Below are positions 34,809 to 46,311 of a stretch of DNA of 64,000 nt, in pieces. The number at the start of each line of letters is the position of its first letter. Within the stretch, counting starts at the first letter, position 1. Below the pieces are notes generated by a model that saw only the letters and a program-made list of their open reading frames with translations, ran no database searches and was not told where the DNA came from. Origin of the DNA: Pseudopithomyces maydicus. Lineage: Eukaryota > Ascomycota > Dothideomycetes > Pleosporales > Didymosphaeriaceae. Position numbers and translations under genes: made by a program. The DNA lies in assembly GCA_026873275.1 (NCBI GenBank), contig JANTUC010000010.1, forward strand, positions 434,001 through 498,000, given 5' to 3'.

Positions 34809-36063
34809 AGTAATGTCTTATTATTAAGAGTTCGGAGAGCTCGTGGACGGATGGAGGCAAGCACAGAAGGTGCCAGTCTGATCGATGTGCTTTTTAAGTA
34901 AAGGGCAATGGCACCACTGAGGGAGGTACGTCCAATAGAAGCAATGAGCGGGGAGGTGGGAGGTCTGAAGAACTTCGTGCACCGTGTGCTTTTATCTCAT
35001 GGAAAGGCGCACGATTGTGGTCGCTCCTTCCATTCGTTTGCTCGTTGCTCTCAACCCCAAACGGCTTGATTAAACTCGAAAAGTGTACAAATCAGAGTGT
35101 TTGATGAAAAGCAGTTCGTCATCCGATCTCTACTCCATCTATTAGTAGCTAAGAAGTTTTTACAGTAGCCGCGAGCTTGACAGTGTATTGCACAAGGTAG
35201 TAGAGACCTTTTGGTACCCTGCCTCTGAAATACATCCCATCCAATAGTATTACTTTATGGATAGTATTTTGATGCCAGGCAATCGCTTGCCATTCCATTG
35301 ACATACTATATACGGGCTTCATACAATGAGTACTTCGAAGCCACCCATTCCACCAGTCTCAGTATGGGGTTACTGGCAGTAATAAACCACCATCACCAAG
35401 CTCAGAGCAAAGAATCCCGCTCGTATTACTTTCTCGTATGAAGCATTTGCAGTTACAAGTAACGGATGCAGCATTTTCATACCTATCTTGAGAACACACC
35501 AATCACACAACACGAGAATACATATGCCTTTGTGTATCCCGAGGTCGTCTGTGCGAAGCCAACCAGGCTCATAGCATACCTAACAAGGGACATACATTTC
35601 ACAGGTGGTAATGCGAGCATCAATTGCCTTTTGGCTTAAAAGATTGGTACTACTCAGCTCTTCAGGTAATGAAGGTACATGGAAAAAACCCTAGTGCCAA
35701 CGTCTCAGTCGCTTTTGTAATAGGAAAGAAAAGCTGGCTACACCTAGCCATCTTATGCAGTGTAACTCCCCGATACCAATCTCTTCCCATGTCCATGGGT
35801 CGCGCGATGGCGAACTGTTGTACATCTCCCTTCCCTAAGTCACAAATCTTCCCATAATCCATCTGCCCGACCGCCCGTCTCTTGTTTAGATAAGTAACAG
35901 CGATATCTGCATACGATACATGCCAGTACTCCATACATAACACTTAAATAACTATTGATGAGATCAATTTCTCCGTCGCCAATGACCATAATAATGAGAA
36001 TAATGGAAAGGAAACATGCAAGGGGAAGGATAGTATTACCTTTGGTTATGCAGCTGCATCGCT
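34809..36063. other. 1.25-kb AT-rich gap, nothing supportable
   Basis: Only short frames without motifs (for example minus 35943-35662). No repeat longer than microsatellite scale was noticed. Confidence 0.5.
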
Positions 36064-37155
36064 TCACACAACAGGCCAGTCGGAGTCGCGAGGGTCGCTG
36101 AAACTCGAGATGGGCTCCGATAGGACCTCATACCGGGAAGCGGGCTTGGCGTTTTCCTTCTTGTTCTCCTTCTTGGCCTCCTTCTTAGGAGCCGGTGCCG
36201 GAGCTGCCTTGACTGGCGCAGGAGCCGCCTCGCTGGGGATGCCCGAGTCACTGCCCTCTCCAGCAGCCTCGTCGTTCGCCTTTGTCTTCTTCTTCTTGCC
36301 CTTAGGCACCGTGGTCCAGGAAGACTCGGCTAGAGCTGCCGCAATCTGGTCTGCCTCCGAAGGAAGGTTGTCGTAAGAGGTGGAGTCAGGAGTCGGTGCG
36401 GTGCCATTGGTGGCCGAACTGGCGGTGGATGTGGTGTCGATAGTATCGAGCAGCTGACCGTTGGCAGGCTCGTTGGCAGCTGGTGCCGCAGTCTTGTTCC
36501 AGGCATTCGAGGCGGGGGCCTGGCTGGATCGGTAACGGCTTCCAGGGGCCTCTCCACGGGCCTCGCGAGCACCGGCAAGCTGCTTCTCCATGAGCTTCTT
36601 GCGCTCGACCTCGGCAGCAGCAGCAGCGTCCTTCTCGGCCTGACGCTTCTTCTCATTCTGGAGCTGCTTCTTGGTCTTTGTCTGGGGCTCGGACTTCTTC
36701 TGTTGAGGCTTCGCAGGGCGCTGCGCCTTCTCGGAAGCGTTGATCTTCAGAACATTTGGAATGCTCTTGGGATCAAGCATGTCAGAGACATCCTTTCCGC
36801 TGGGAATCTTGTTCGCGAGAGACGGTGACGAGTCGGAGGTCTCATTGTCTGCCTCGGCGCCGGTCGCGGAGGTCACGCTGGAGATGGCGGCTCCTGCCTT
36901 GTTGCCAACCTCCTGAACGGCCTTCTTGACAGACTTGCGAGCGGCCGGGGCCTGCTTCTTCGCGGCCTTTGCGCCCTTCTTCTCCTCCGCAAGGACCCAG
37001 TCAGGAACCTTTGTATCCGCAGATCGGCTGAGGGTGCGTCCTCTGTTTGGCCCGCTCTCAGTCTTCTTCCCGAGGATGGTGTCGAGCAAGCCGTAGTAGT
37101 ACGCAGCACCGGCGGCGATGGCCACAAATACGAGCCAGCTCTTCCAGGGCTCCAT
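36064..37155 (-). CDS. Membrane-anchored Lys/Ala-rich protein
   Basis: Single exon, 363 aa. Residues 6-26 form one hydrophobic helix (SWLVFVAIAAGAAYYYGLL) at the very N-terminus, followed by a Lys-rich start to a long disordered cytosolic tail, which suggests a signal-anchored ER protein. Landmarks: VPDWVLAEEKKGAKAAKKQ, LDPKSIPNVLKI, a coiled-coil stretch rich in K/E/A/Q (TKKQLQNEKKRQAEKDAAAA, ~160-200), ESSWTTVPKGKKKKTK (~290), and a conserved-looking end SRYEVLSEPISSF...DWPVV. The W-x-x-V/KKKK arrangement recalls basic ER proteins such as metadherin or ribosome-binding proteins. That comparison is only by composition. Function unknown. Confidence 0.8.
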   Translation of the reverse strand: MEPWKSWLVFVAIAAGAAYYYGLLDTILGKKTESGPNRGRTLSRSADTKVPDWVLAEEKKGAKAAKKQAPAARKSVKKAVQEVGNKAGAAISSVTSATGAEADNETSDSSPSLANKIPSGKDVSDMLDPKSIPNVLKINASEKAQRPAKPQQKKSEPQTKTKKQLQNEKKRQAEKDAAAAAEVERKKLMEKQLAGAREARGEAPGSRYRSSQAPASNAWNKTAAPAANEPANGQLLDTIDTTSTASSATNGTAPTPDSTSYDNLPSEADQIAAALAESSWTTVPKGKKKKTKANDEAAGEGSDSGIPSEAAPAPVKAAPAPAPKKEAKKENKKENAKPASRYEVLSEPISSFSDPRDSDWPVV

Positions 37156-38511
37156 GTTGTAGGTATTGGAGGTCTGGAGCCTTGCAGGGTCAGGCGAAAG
37201 AGTTCAGAAGGATGCAGTGCGCGTGGGCGACTGGTAGGGGGAAGATGATAGGCGACCTTCAATTGGTAATGGTTGAGGCTCGAGACGGGTAGGTGCGCGG
37301 TTCGGACAGGTGTCAAATAGGGCTCGAGCAAGGAGTCTCCACTAGGAGCTTGGTCCCTCGCTGAATTTAGCAACCCGCTACCACTTCAGAGACACGGGTC
37401 TCTTAGTTCCCCTGGCGTAAACTTGAGGGTGGAGGTGAAGCGGACCGGTGGTGCAGCAATTGGAGCTCGAGGACAGGTTGCGCAAGCTGCGGCTCGGAGA
37501 TGTAGCTTGCCGACGGCAGAGCACGGGGCACCCAGCCGACAGGTGCAGACGAAACTTGAACACGGCAGAGCAGAAGAAAGTGAAAGTCAAGAGCAGGAGG
37601 AAAGGAGACGAGACGACCCAAAATGTGGCCGGTGAGGGAGCTTAAGGGAAGGTGCGCTCAACAGGACCGCCGTGGCGCTTTCTCAAAGCGATTTAGCGCC
37701 GAATGTGTGGAGGAGCTGCGTTGCCAAGACCTCGCATCAGCGCAAATCCGCAGGAACACAGAAGATTGGACAGTGTCATTGACCGAGTCGAGGTTGCCTT
37801 CGGATGGAGCATCAGCTGAGTTTGATCCCGCCCGGCTCCAGTTTAAACCATCGCAGCGTTGACGGACGGGGTCACGACGACACCCCCTGGGGCAGGCGAA
37901 GAGGCCACATTGCGGTGGAGCTCGTTCCCGAACACAGACCCTGTGCTCTGTGCGACTGACACAGGGACTGTTCGAACGCTTTAGTGCCGTCACACAGAAC
38001 CGTTTGCGCCTCGTACATGTACCTGGATGAACACACTTGCATGTTTAAATATACAATGCTCATGACCGACATGCATGGATGGAAGTCATGGATTGATTTT
38101 CACTGGGTGTTGGTCACCAGGCTTCTGTTGCGCTGAGCTTGGGATGGTTACAAATGGTTTCTGCTTTGTCCTACGTATATGAGGAATGTATTTCCGTCGC
38201 ACTGATGGGATGAGCAGTCATTTGCTTGTGCATGTACTAATCGCTTGCTTGCATAGGTATGACTCTATTCCATGAAGGGTTGAAATAAGCAATACATCCA
38301 CCCAGGCCCTCACACGTAACAACTCCAGAAATGCCCACTGGTATAAGAATGTATGAAAAAGACAATTGATGAGCTCCAGAACTCATAACATACAAAGCAG
38401 ACCGACATGATGCCATACCCAACCCATTAATGCAATGGTCCGCCAACCTCCCATGTGTAAGAAATAGAACTAGGAAAAGAGCAGTGAAGAAAGGGACATC
38501 AACCTAAGGAA
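37156..38511. other. Intergenic region
   Basis: Frames such as 37423-37862 (+) and 37993-37658 (-) show no motif. This stretch should hold the promoter of the membrane-anchored protein and the 3' region of the polyQ gene. Confidence 0.45.
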
Positions 38512-39285
38512 TCATCCGCGTGCCCTCTTTATTGGCACTTCTCTATCCTCCTCCGTCATCCTCCTTTTGACACCGCCCGACCCATCGCTCCCGAAACTTG
38601 AACTTCTGCTCATAGGTGGAGTCGGTATCGGTGCCTGGATCGGTACTTGGAATCCATATGCTGGGCGTTGTGTCTGGTTTGGCTGCTGAGTCTGTTGTTG
38701 CTGCTGTTGCTGCTGCTGTTGCTGCTGCTGTTGCTGCTGCTGTCTCTGTTGTGCAATCTGCATATGTCTTGCGATATCACCCAAACCCGGTCCCACAATA
38801 TTCCGATCCCCTATAACAGTCGCACCACAGTTGATAGTGATATTGATCTTAGGCAAATGCTTCCTCTCGATCTGCACTTGCTGCCTTTGACATTGTTGCT
38901 GGGGCTCTTGGGGCTGGGACGTCCCCTGCGGTGGTACTCCTCCATTGAACAGACCAGACAGGAGGTTAGCTACACGCATGCTGTCCATTTGCGCGATGCT
39001 GATGATGTTGCCATGCCCTCGAATTTGTGTTGTGGCATTGATGTTGATCTCAGGCACTTCCTCGTTCTTGTCTTCCTCTTCGTCGAAGGGATCATATGGA
39101 TTATGCATACTTGGAAGTCGGATCGTGTTTGCCGGTTCGACAAGAGAATGATACGCAGGTGGTGGCGGCATATCAGTCTCCGGTTCCGAATCAGGCGGAG
39201 CAGATGATCCCTGTCGTGGTGCAGCTTGCTGTAGTATAATCTGCAATTTCGAATTTTGCAGGGCCAAGTTTCGAGACGGATCCAT
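38512..39285 (-). CDS. PolyQ protein with paired G-x-x-N-I motifs
   Basis: From the ATG at 39285 the frame gives 257 aa. It stays open upstream to ~39450 (translating a plausible RHKLTLQNVTLPEPEIKNR), so the true start may be in an upstream exon. One possibility is ATG 39576-39553 joined to 39432, which is not proven. A central pair of similar segments stands out: ININATTQIRGHGNIISIAQ (~95-115) and KINITINCGATVIGDRNIVG (~165-185), each a beta-like N-I-x-x-x pattern ending in G-x-x-N-I-I/V. A run of about 17 glutamines, encoded by mixed CAG/CAA codons, follows. The C-terminus is Ser-rich with basic VKRRMTEEDREVPIKRARG, possibly a nuclear localisation signal. I do not recognise the family. Confidence 0.7.
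   Translation of the reverse strand: MDPSRNLALQNSKLQIILQQAAPRQGSSAPPDSEPETDMPPPPAYHSLVEPANTIRLPSMHNPYDPFDEEEDKNEEVPEININATTQIRGHGNIISIAQMDSMRVANLLSGLFNGGVPPQGTSQPQEPQQQCQRQQVQIERKHLPKINITINCGATVIGDRNIVGPGLGDIARHMQIAQQRQQQQQQQQQQQQQQQQQTQQPNQTQRPAYGFQVPIQAPIPTPPMSRSSSFGSDGSGGVKRRMTEEDREVPIKRARG
38692..38755 (-). repeat. CAG/CAA trinucleotide tract (polyglutamine)
   Basis: On the minus strand CAG and CAA codons alternate irregularly and encode a run of Gln inside the preceding gene. The mixed codons would slow slippage compared with pure CAG. Confidence 0.9.
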
Positions 39286-40898
39286 GTACTCTATATGGGT
39301 TTTATTCAATGTGTGGTGATGACGGTTCTTGATTTCCGGCTCAGGCAAGGTCACGTTCTGAAGCGTGAGCTTGTGGCGTGATGCTGGGGCGAGCGTACGA
39401 CCTGCACAACGGTATCCGCCGAGATGGCTGTTCTCCGTTTCCCGAATAGGCAGGATAGGTTACTGTCGGCAAAGGCTTCGGTAGGTCGAATGTCGTGTTG
39501 CGGTATGGTGACGTGCACCAAAGGACAATGGGTAGGCTTGGGGTACAATTACTTCCTCGGTCAATATAGCATCCATGGCGACGTATGAAGCAACACCACA
39601 TTGGGAAGATGAAAATCATAAAAATAAAAAAACGTAACAAGAGGGGATAAGAAATCAAGATCAGTAATACATACCTTTAGTAATTAACTCTGGATACTAA
39701 ATCCTGGAGCGGGGGTTTATGGTCGAAGATGTCGCTTCAAGTACAAGAGGAAACTTGGATGCTGTGGGAAGAAAAGAACTTCCCTTGGATGCGAAATATA
39801 TAAGCCCAACAAACAGGCACCCACTCCTCTTCCTATTCACACTTCTGGAACCTGCACACAATAGCAAGAAGTGCTGCGTAACCACGGTACTTCCCACAAT
39901 GGTGTGAACCTATCAGAGCGCCACACCCCCATCCGTATTTACTCCTATTGTGACTGTAAGATCCCGGCACAATATTACGTGCACTAACGTGGCAAAGCCA
40001 TGCACCCACACTTCGAGCTAAGGAAGCAAACAGCACCACATTCTACTCTACGGTCTTTTCGATTCGATCGCTGTAATTTTAACGGCTGCATGGCTATTTG
40101 CTCCTCGCTTGTAAGAGAAAATGTTGTCCACGGAGTAGGATACCAAGACCAGGGTAAAAAGACCAGACGAAACAGGTACACAATACGATGCGATCCATGG
40201 ATGCTATGATGCACCGGGCCGTTCGTATTGTGAGCTCGCCTAAATTCGTCGTACAATAGCATCAATAGCAGCCTGAATAAGCACGCCAAGACTGCCCCCT
40301 GGACAAAGAGAAATAGCAATTGTATGCCCATTGCCTACGAACCACGGTTACCTTATTACGAAAAACTTGAAATCGTTTGCGTGACACGAGGGATGAACAC
40401 TGCGTGGTGGATGGTAAAGTATCAAGGTCCTTTGAGGGTGGTGTTAATATTGTTCGTCGGTAGACGACGAAAGGAGTGCATCGCTAGGCAATGGTGTGAG
40501 AGGAACAGATGCGCGTGACACTTTTGCAAAACAGTTCCAGGGGCTGACAAAGCTGGTTTCTCTTGTTGTATTACAAGTGGGCGTAAAGAAGATCGCGATC
40601 GCGATCGCGCCTGTGCCTAAAGGTGTGAACGCACCGGTCGGTCAGCTGAATGAGTTTATTAATTGTCTGGTATTCATGTTCTCAGTATGATGTATGAGCT
40701 ATTTAAATTTATCTTCTCATTTTGCGCATGTCTTCAATCATAGTGATGCTAACAGGTAACCACCCTCTCCTAGTTCTCCCTTCCCACCTCGCGGACGTGT
40801 CGAATCCTTCATGGAATTAACCTTCGGTTGTAAATTCCAACCAGACGCCATCGCTGATAAATGCTACAGTAAACGTACAATGCCTCGGAGCTCCGTGC
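39286..40898. other. Intergenic region between polyQ and SNF5-family genes
   Basis: Likely contains the missing 5' exon of the polyQ gene near 39430-39580. A minus frame at 40331-39984 (115 codons) starts with a hydrophobic stretch but has no further support. A (GATCGC)3 palindromic tandem lies at 40591-40609. Confidence 0.4.
40591..40609. repeat. (GATCGC)3 palindromic tandem
   Basis: Three tandem GATCGC units create overlapping GCGATCGC and CGATCG palindromes in an otherwise AT-rich gap. Confidence 0.7.
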
Positions 40899-42835
40899 TC
40901 AGGCAGACGCCTTGGAAGGAGCGCCTTGGTTGGGTTTGAGCCAACCTTTGGGCCCCTTGTAAACTATTGAAAAAAGAAGAGAAAACGATCAGCAGGTATG
41001 CTACCTTACTGGGTATTTGGGAACATAATGCTTGGGCCAATCGCCGTGGAAGAGATTTTGAGACCACGGAGGGAGCTTCTTGTCGCGCTCGTAGAGGTAG
41101 CCGCAGTTCGCGCAGAGTGTTCGGGGACCAGCAGGTCCGTCGCGGGCAGCCCAAACTGCACTGCCCCACACTTGACAGTGGGAACATTTCCAGCTTTCAC
41201 GTTCACTGAGATATATGTTAGTATTCTAGCAATTACAAATGTGGGATGCAGGTTATCATACGCTTCGGAGAGGCCACCGCCTTGCCCTCCATAGCCGCCC
41301 CCAAAGCCAGAGCCGATATCAGGCGTATCCCGGCCAGTTGGGCTAAGACTCCTGAACCGTCTCTTCTTCTTGCTGCGCTCACCGCGACCCATATTTTCTG
41401 TTTGTTCAGGATTTGCGAAGAAGTCGTTCTGCGGTGTGCCTGTCATGTTTGCTGTTGAGGAAAACCTGGCTGTTTCTCTCCTCAGACGTCTGATTTGTCT
41501 TTCCCGGTCGCCTTCACGCTTTTCGATTTCCTCTGGAGACAGTATCTCGACTTTAGGCTCCCACTCATCGCACAGGTGCTCAGGGTCGTATCGCCACCCT
41601 GCTCCTATGATAGGATCGACAGCATCGTTGTCGATCTCGCCGTCTCCGACCAGACCACCATTTTCGCAAGCCTCTTTCTTCAAGCGGAGAACTGCTTCAT
41701 ATATAGCGTGCGTCATCGCCGGAACCCATTCGGCTGCTAAACCCAGATCCGCGCAAGTGACCTTCGCAAACATTTCAGCGAAGCCTGGAGGGTGTAGGAG
41801 AGACCATTCAAACTTGTCGCTATATAGTCGGTTCAATAGATTTATATTGAGTGTGACAATGCATCGGTATGTATCATCGGGATTGTGAATTTCTTCTGAA
41901 GGTAAAGCCGTGGCAGATGCACTTATGCCATTAGGGATGCCTGCCGGGGTTGCTGTTCCGTTCGTTTGGGCAATTCCGTTCAAGACTGGGGTCGAGACAC
42001 CGTTCGTAGTTGCTGCAGCAGGCGTTGCTGTTCCATCGCGTGAAGGCACAGCTTGCGACGGCGCGGCTGTTGTGCCTCGAACGGTGGGTGATGCGGCTGA
42101 GTGGAAGAGTGGGTGCAGCGCGACGCCTGCGTACTCCTCTAACTGCTGGCGTATCTGGTTGGCAATGTTGTAGATCAATTGTGGCTTGCGGTCATTTGGC
42201 AGGTCCATCTCATCCACAAAAACCTTGGCAAATTGGTCTGGTGTTGTCAGAGCCTCATGCAGATTCCACAAAAAGGTATCTTTGAGTCGATATGCAGGTG
42301 TCATATCCGGTTGCCTGTAGGCGGGGAGTGTCTCATCGATGCCAAATTCGCGCGCGTTCGAAGGCGTGGGTAGCGGCGCATCGGGGCGGAAAGCTTGAAT
42401 GTCCATGTCGATGCGAATGGGAATCAGGGTGACAGGGAGGGCAGCCTGTACCTGAACCTGCTTCTCTGTGCGCGTGTACTTCGGTCGCCCCATCCAATCG
42501 CGCCAAATTCCTTGGACGTCAACAGGCGCGTGTATCTCCTTGCCCAACGCTGCAATCTGCGCAGTCTTGTCCAGCGCCGACGAATCGTCCCGGCGCAAAC
42601 TGCGCAAGCCAGTTGCGCGGCGCGGATTGTCGCCATCCTCGTCGAAATCATCATCGTATCCATCTTCCGCGTAGCTGATTACAGCTGTTCCACGCTTCGT
42701 CGTCCGCGGCACCGGCAGCGTATTCGAGGGCGGGACAATGGGCGATATGAGCGAGTTCCCGTATGAACGCAACCGAGGCGCGTAGGTCGAGATAAAAGCC
42801 TGGGGCGGCGCTGTCTTTCCCGTCGACGTAAACAT
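40899..42835 (-). CDS. SNF5/SMARCB1-family chromatin remodeller subunit with C-terminal zinc finger
   Basis: Exons 42835-41262, 41205-41010 and 40955-40899 give 608 aa. Residues ~60-75 are acidic (YAEDGYDDDFDEDGDN). The SNF5 domain comes in two repeats: LIPIRIDMDIQAFRPDAPLP with TPAYRLKDTFLWNLHEAL (~135-215), and CIVTLNINLLNRLYSDKFEW (~325-395). An Ala/Thr-rich spacer separates them. A GATA-like finger follows the first splice: WKCSHC, 20 residues, CANCGYLYERDKKLPPW (~524-565). SNF5/Sfh1 proteins are core subunits of SWI/SNF and RSC. The last acceptor is uncertain. ACAAG at 40956 gives the end GPKGWLKPNQ...SKASA; the earlier TAG, 8 nt upstream, gives a longer, less natural tail. Confidence 0.9.
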
Positions 42836-44031
42836 GGCCGCTAGGGCGCGCGCTGGCGAAGTTGTGAAGGGTGAAGTTCAACAAAGTGCCAGACGCGTAA
42901 GGGCCGGCCTGTGCCGCTTGTGCACGACGATACCGTGCGAAAATTGGGTGAGCGCAAATGAGAAGATGGACGGGCTTGATGGGTCCGGGCGTGGCACGTC
43001 TTCCTCTACAATGTCGTGAACACTGCGCGCGCTGCCAATCTTTCGCGGCATCTGGATGCAACGCGGAACGCAGATCACGTGATTACCAAGCCCACTAACG
43101 CTATTTGGGGAAGGCGCGAGCTCACGGGCGGAAGCCGCACTGTGCGGAATGGGAGGCAACATCACGACTCACGATATCGGACGACAGTGACGGCGATTGG
43201 CATCTGCATGCAACGTCAACCCTGCCTATACCACACACGGCCCTACTTCTGTCACATGAAGGGTCATCTGCACCGCCACCATGGGTGCGTGTCCTCAGGA
43301 AACACATCACCACTGCGATTTGGCCGGGAGCAACTGGCAACACTGGTTGAGAGGAACCCCCTTCATGTACTACCCACATGTGAATCAGTTGTCTGAAACG
43401 AACTCATCATATGCGTGTGATCAACGACAGGTACCGAGGGTCTCCTGGTTGGTTCAGGCGCTTCTATTTCTGCCTTGTTTCATGTTGCCTGCGGCCAGAA
43501 ACTCTCAGCCACTCATCGGATGGTCCCACTAGGTCCACGAAACCATGCTCGAATGAGCGCTCGAGTTCCTGAAAGATCTCGCCCTTTCAAATGAGATGTC
43601 CACCTTCAGGGTCAAGCTTCAGACACGCGGATAATAGCCGATCACATTGTTAATGCAGCAGTAATGTGGGCGCGTAGCGACGATCCCCTTTCGAGCTGCC
43701 AGGTCGCAATTCTATAACATTGTGCGTGCCCAGCCTTCACCTAGCTTCACTCCAACCTTACCTTCACCACTTTCTTTTGATCACATTGTGCATTCTTCGC
43801 TCTTTGTCCTATTGTTCTATTCAGAGTCTTTCTAGTTGTACATAACGCGTCCAACCGATTCCGAGAATCTTCACAACGCTCTCTTCCAACTACATAAGGC
43901 TTGGTCCTATCTTTTTTCTTCCTGCATACAAGACAGCGAAACATTCATACACACACAAGCTTTCTGGGAAAGTCATACACATTTCAGAACTTCGAAAACA
44001 CAAACAAAACTAGCATACCAAGACCGCCAAG
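42836..44031. other. Divergent promoter region
   Basis: 1.2 kb between the SNF5-family gene (-) and the LPMO-like gene (+). A CT- then CA-rich stretch from ~43730 looks like a long leader of the LPMO-like gene. No gene called. Confidence 0.5.
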
Positions 44032-45267
44032 ATGTTCACTTCGCAAGCACTTTCTACTGTGGCAGTCGCCGTACTCGCCATGGCGCCCTCTGTGCAGTCG
44101 CACATGATCATGGCTTCTCCTAAGCCATTCGGTTCACCCAACAACTCGCCTCTCGACCCCTCTGGGTCCGACTATCCTTGCCATATGACCACAATCGACA
44201 CCTCGACCGGTCCTTCCAACGACTGGGCAGTGGGCTCAACCCAACAGTTGGCTTTCTCGGGTTCGGCAGTCCACGGAGGTGGCAGCTGCCAGATTGCAGT
44301 CACTACTGACAAGACTCCCACCAAGGACTCCAAGTTCAAGGTCATTCACTCTATCGAGGGTGGTTGCCCTGGCGTTGGAGGCCCCGCTACCTTCGATTTC
44401 AAAGTTCCGGACATGCTACCTGACGGCGACCTTGTAATGGCCTGGACGTGGTATAACAAGATTGGAAACCGCGAGATATACATGAACTGCGCGAATGTTA
44501 AGGTTTCTGGTGGATCTAGCGATTCCTCCAAGTTCGAGAAGCTGCCTGATATGGCTCTCGCCAACATCAATGTCGGTAGCGGTGCTTCCTGCAAAACCGC
44601 CGAAAGCTCCGACTACACTTTCGCTGGTGTTGGTGAGAACGGTGATACTGTCGACCGCGTTGGTTCCGGTCCATTCGTCGATCTCTGCGGTGGCCAGGCT
44701 TCTGCTGGCACCGGTAGCGGAAGCTCTGGCAATGCCGGGGATGCTAACACGGGCGCTGGATCTGGCGCTGGTGCCGGCTCCGGGTCCGCAAACAATGGCC
44801 TTTACACCCCTGGCCCTGGCGAGGGTGGTGCCGCTGCAACCCCCGCAGCCTCTCCGGCTCCGGCTCCGGCATCTTCTGCGGCGGCCTCGTCTGCCCCAGC
44901 GCCAGTTTCGCCTGTGCCAGTCTCTACTGCCCCCGCAGCCTCGCCTTCTGATGCGGCCACTTCTACGGTCCGCACCTTGGTCACAGTGACAGCACCTACT
45001 GCTCCGGCATCTGCCCCTGCGGCTAAGCCTACCAAGGCACCAGCAGCATCTGCCCCAGCTGCTGCTCCCAGCGGCGGTGTCACATCAGGTGCAGGCACGT
45101 GCTCCTCGAACGGTGCCGTCATGTGCAATGGCGAGTCACTGTTCGGTCTCTGCGACAACGGCAAGGTGGTGTGGCAGGCTGTGGCAGCTGGTACCAAGTG
45201 CCAGAATGGTCAGATCGCACGCCGCGACTTTACGCACCGCGCTCAGCGTACTGCAATTGCTGTCTAA
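44032..45267 (+). CDS. Secreted lytic polysaccharide monooxygenase-like protein (AA11-like) with Cys-rich C-terminal module
   Basis: Single exon, 411 aa. Residues 1-23 are a signal peptide ending VQS, so the mature protein would begin HMIMASPKPFG. An N-terminal histidine forms the copper brace of LPMOs. Further landmarks: NNSPLDPSGSDYPC (~36-50), HGGGSCQIAVTTD (~80-95), and MAWTWYNKIGNREIYMNCA (~140), a pattern shared by LPMO-type folds. A Gly/Ser then Pro/Ala/Ser linker (~235-350) leads to a C-terminal Cys-rich module (GTCSSNGAVMCNGESLFGLC, then VVWQAVAAGTKC). This resembles the X278 module attached to AA11 enzymes. Predicted role: oxidative cleavage of chitin or another wall polysaccharide outside the cell. 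The exact AA family is from memory of patterns and is less sure than the LPMO-like fold. Confidence 0.8.
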   Translation: MFTSQALSTVAVAVLAMAPSVQSHMIMASPKPFGSPNNSPLDPSGSDYPCHMTTIDTSTGPSNDWAVGSTQQLAFSGSAVHGGGSCQIAVTTDKTPTKDSKFKVIHSIEGGCPGVGGPATFDFKVPDMLPDGDLVMAWTWYNKIGNREIYMNCANVKVSGGSSDSSKFEKLPDMALANINVGSGASCKTAESSDYTFAGVGENGDTVDRVGSGPFVDLCGGQASAGTGSGSSGNAGDANTGAGSGAGAGSGSANNGLYTPGPGEGGAAATPAASPAPAPASSAAASSAPAPVSPVPVSTAPAASPSDAATSTVRTLVTVTAPTAPASAPAAKPTKAPAASAPAAAPSGGVTSGAGTCSSNGAVMCNGESLFGLCDNGKVVWQAVAAGTKCQNGQIARRDFTHRAQRTAIAV

Positions 45268-46311
45268 GCAAATGCTCACATACCTTTCATTTGCATTTTC
45301 AACCTTCAACTTTTTCTTAAGGTCTGCATTTGCATAGCATGCTTGATTGTCACTGGATGATGACCAAGTTTTTTTTTCAATCTGTATCTTTTTCTTCTTC
45401 TTTTCTTTTCTTATTCGTTCTTCTTGCGCATATACCCTGGCATTTTCTGAGTGGGAACACTGTGCTGGGAGTGGTGTTGATGGTCAAATATTCTTTTTGA
45501 AGAAATTGTCGGCATAACTTGCAAATGCATAGATTATGTTGCTACATATAAAATTAAAATACATTCAAGATCAACTACATGAATGTGTTCGTGCGGAAGC
45601 TGTGAAGTTTGAAGATTATATTTATTCACAGGCGATAAACATACACATGCTCGGTCACAGGTGCCCTCTTCCGGTTATTTGCTAGTCTTTCTGTGCGGTC
45701 TTTGCTCTGAGCAAAATCTACACATACGTTAGTAATCTAAGTAACCCTACCTCTGAGTAATCCAGGTAGGTCTATCATAGGGGTCATGCTCTAGTGCTAA
45801 CATACTGTTCGAATCTTGAAGTAAGCCTTTAACCCTTGTATTGAATGTAAGGAATTCACAATACTAGAATTCGATGTTTCTATCGAATGGAATATATGGA
45901 GGAAGGGTTTTTGTGACCTCATATTCGTATGCTGGCGATCAGTGACAAATATTTGATTTGTCGAGAGTGGAGTATTCTATAGTCAATGTTGATTCATGGA
46001 AACATTTCACTTAAAACTACACTAAAATCATCACAGTGCTAGAATTGCTAGGTCGGTATTTAATTTTTCGTCATTTATTTATCTAGAAAGAAAGTATACA
46101 ACATACGTCAATACAAGCATGACAAAGGATCACGGCATACAGAGTGCGAATAATCAATAAGTGAGAAACTCGAATACCAAAGAATTTATCTATTGCGATA
46201 CAATAACTTTGTTCTACAACAAAAAACACACCCTACATACCTGTACACCCTCGCTCACGAAATATTGACTATTGAAATAGACAGACGCCAGAACCCCCGC
46301 TAACCCAACCA
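45268..46311. other. AT-rich convergent intergenic region
   Basis: 3' sides of the LPMO-like gene (+) and MFS transporter (-). A T-rich tract (TTTTTTTTC and TTTTCTTCTTCTTTTC) follows the LPMO-like stop. No gene seen. Confidence 0.5.

Noticed and set aside
39984..40331. 115-codon minus frame with hydrophobic start
   Set aside because: Only the first 30 residues look like a membrane segment; the rest is random-looking, with no splice or leader evidence.
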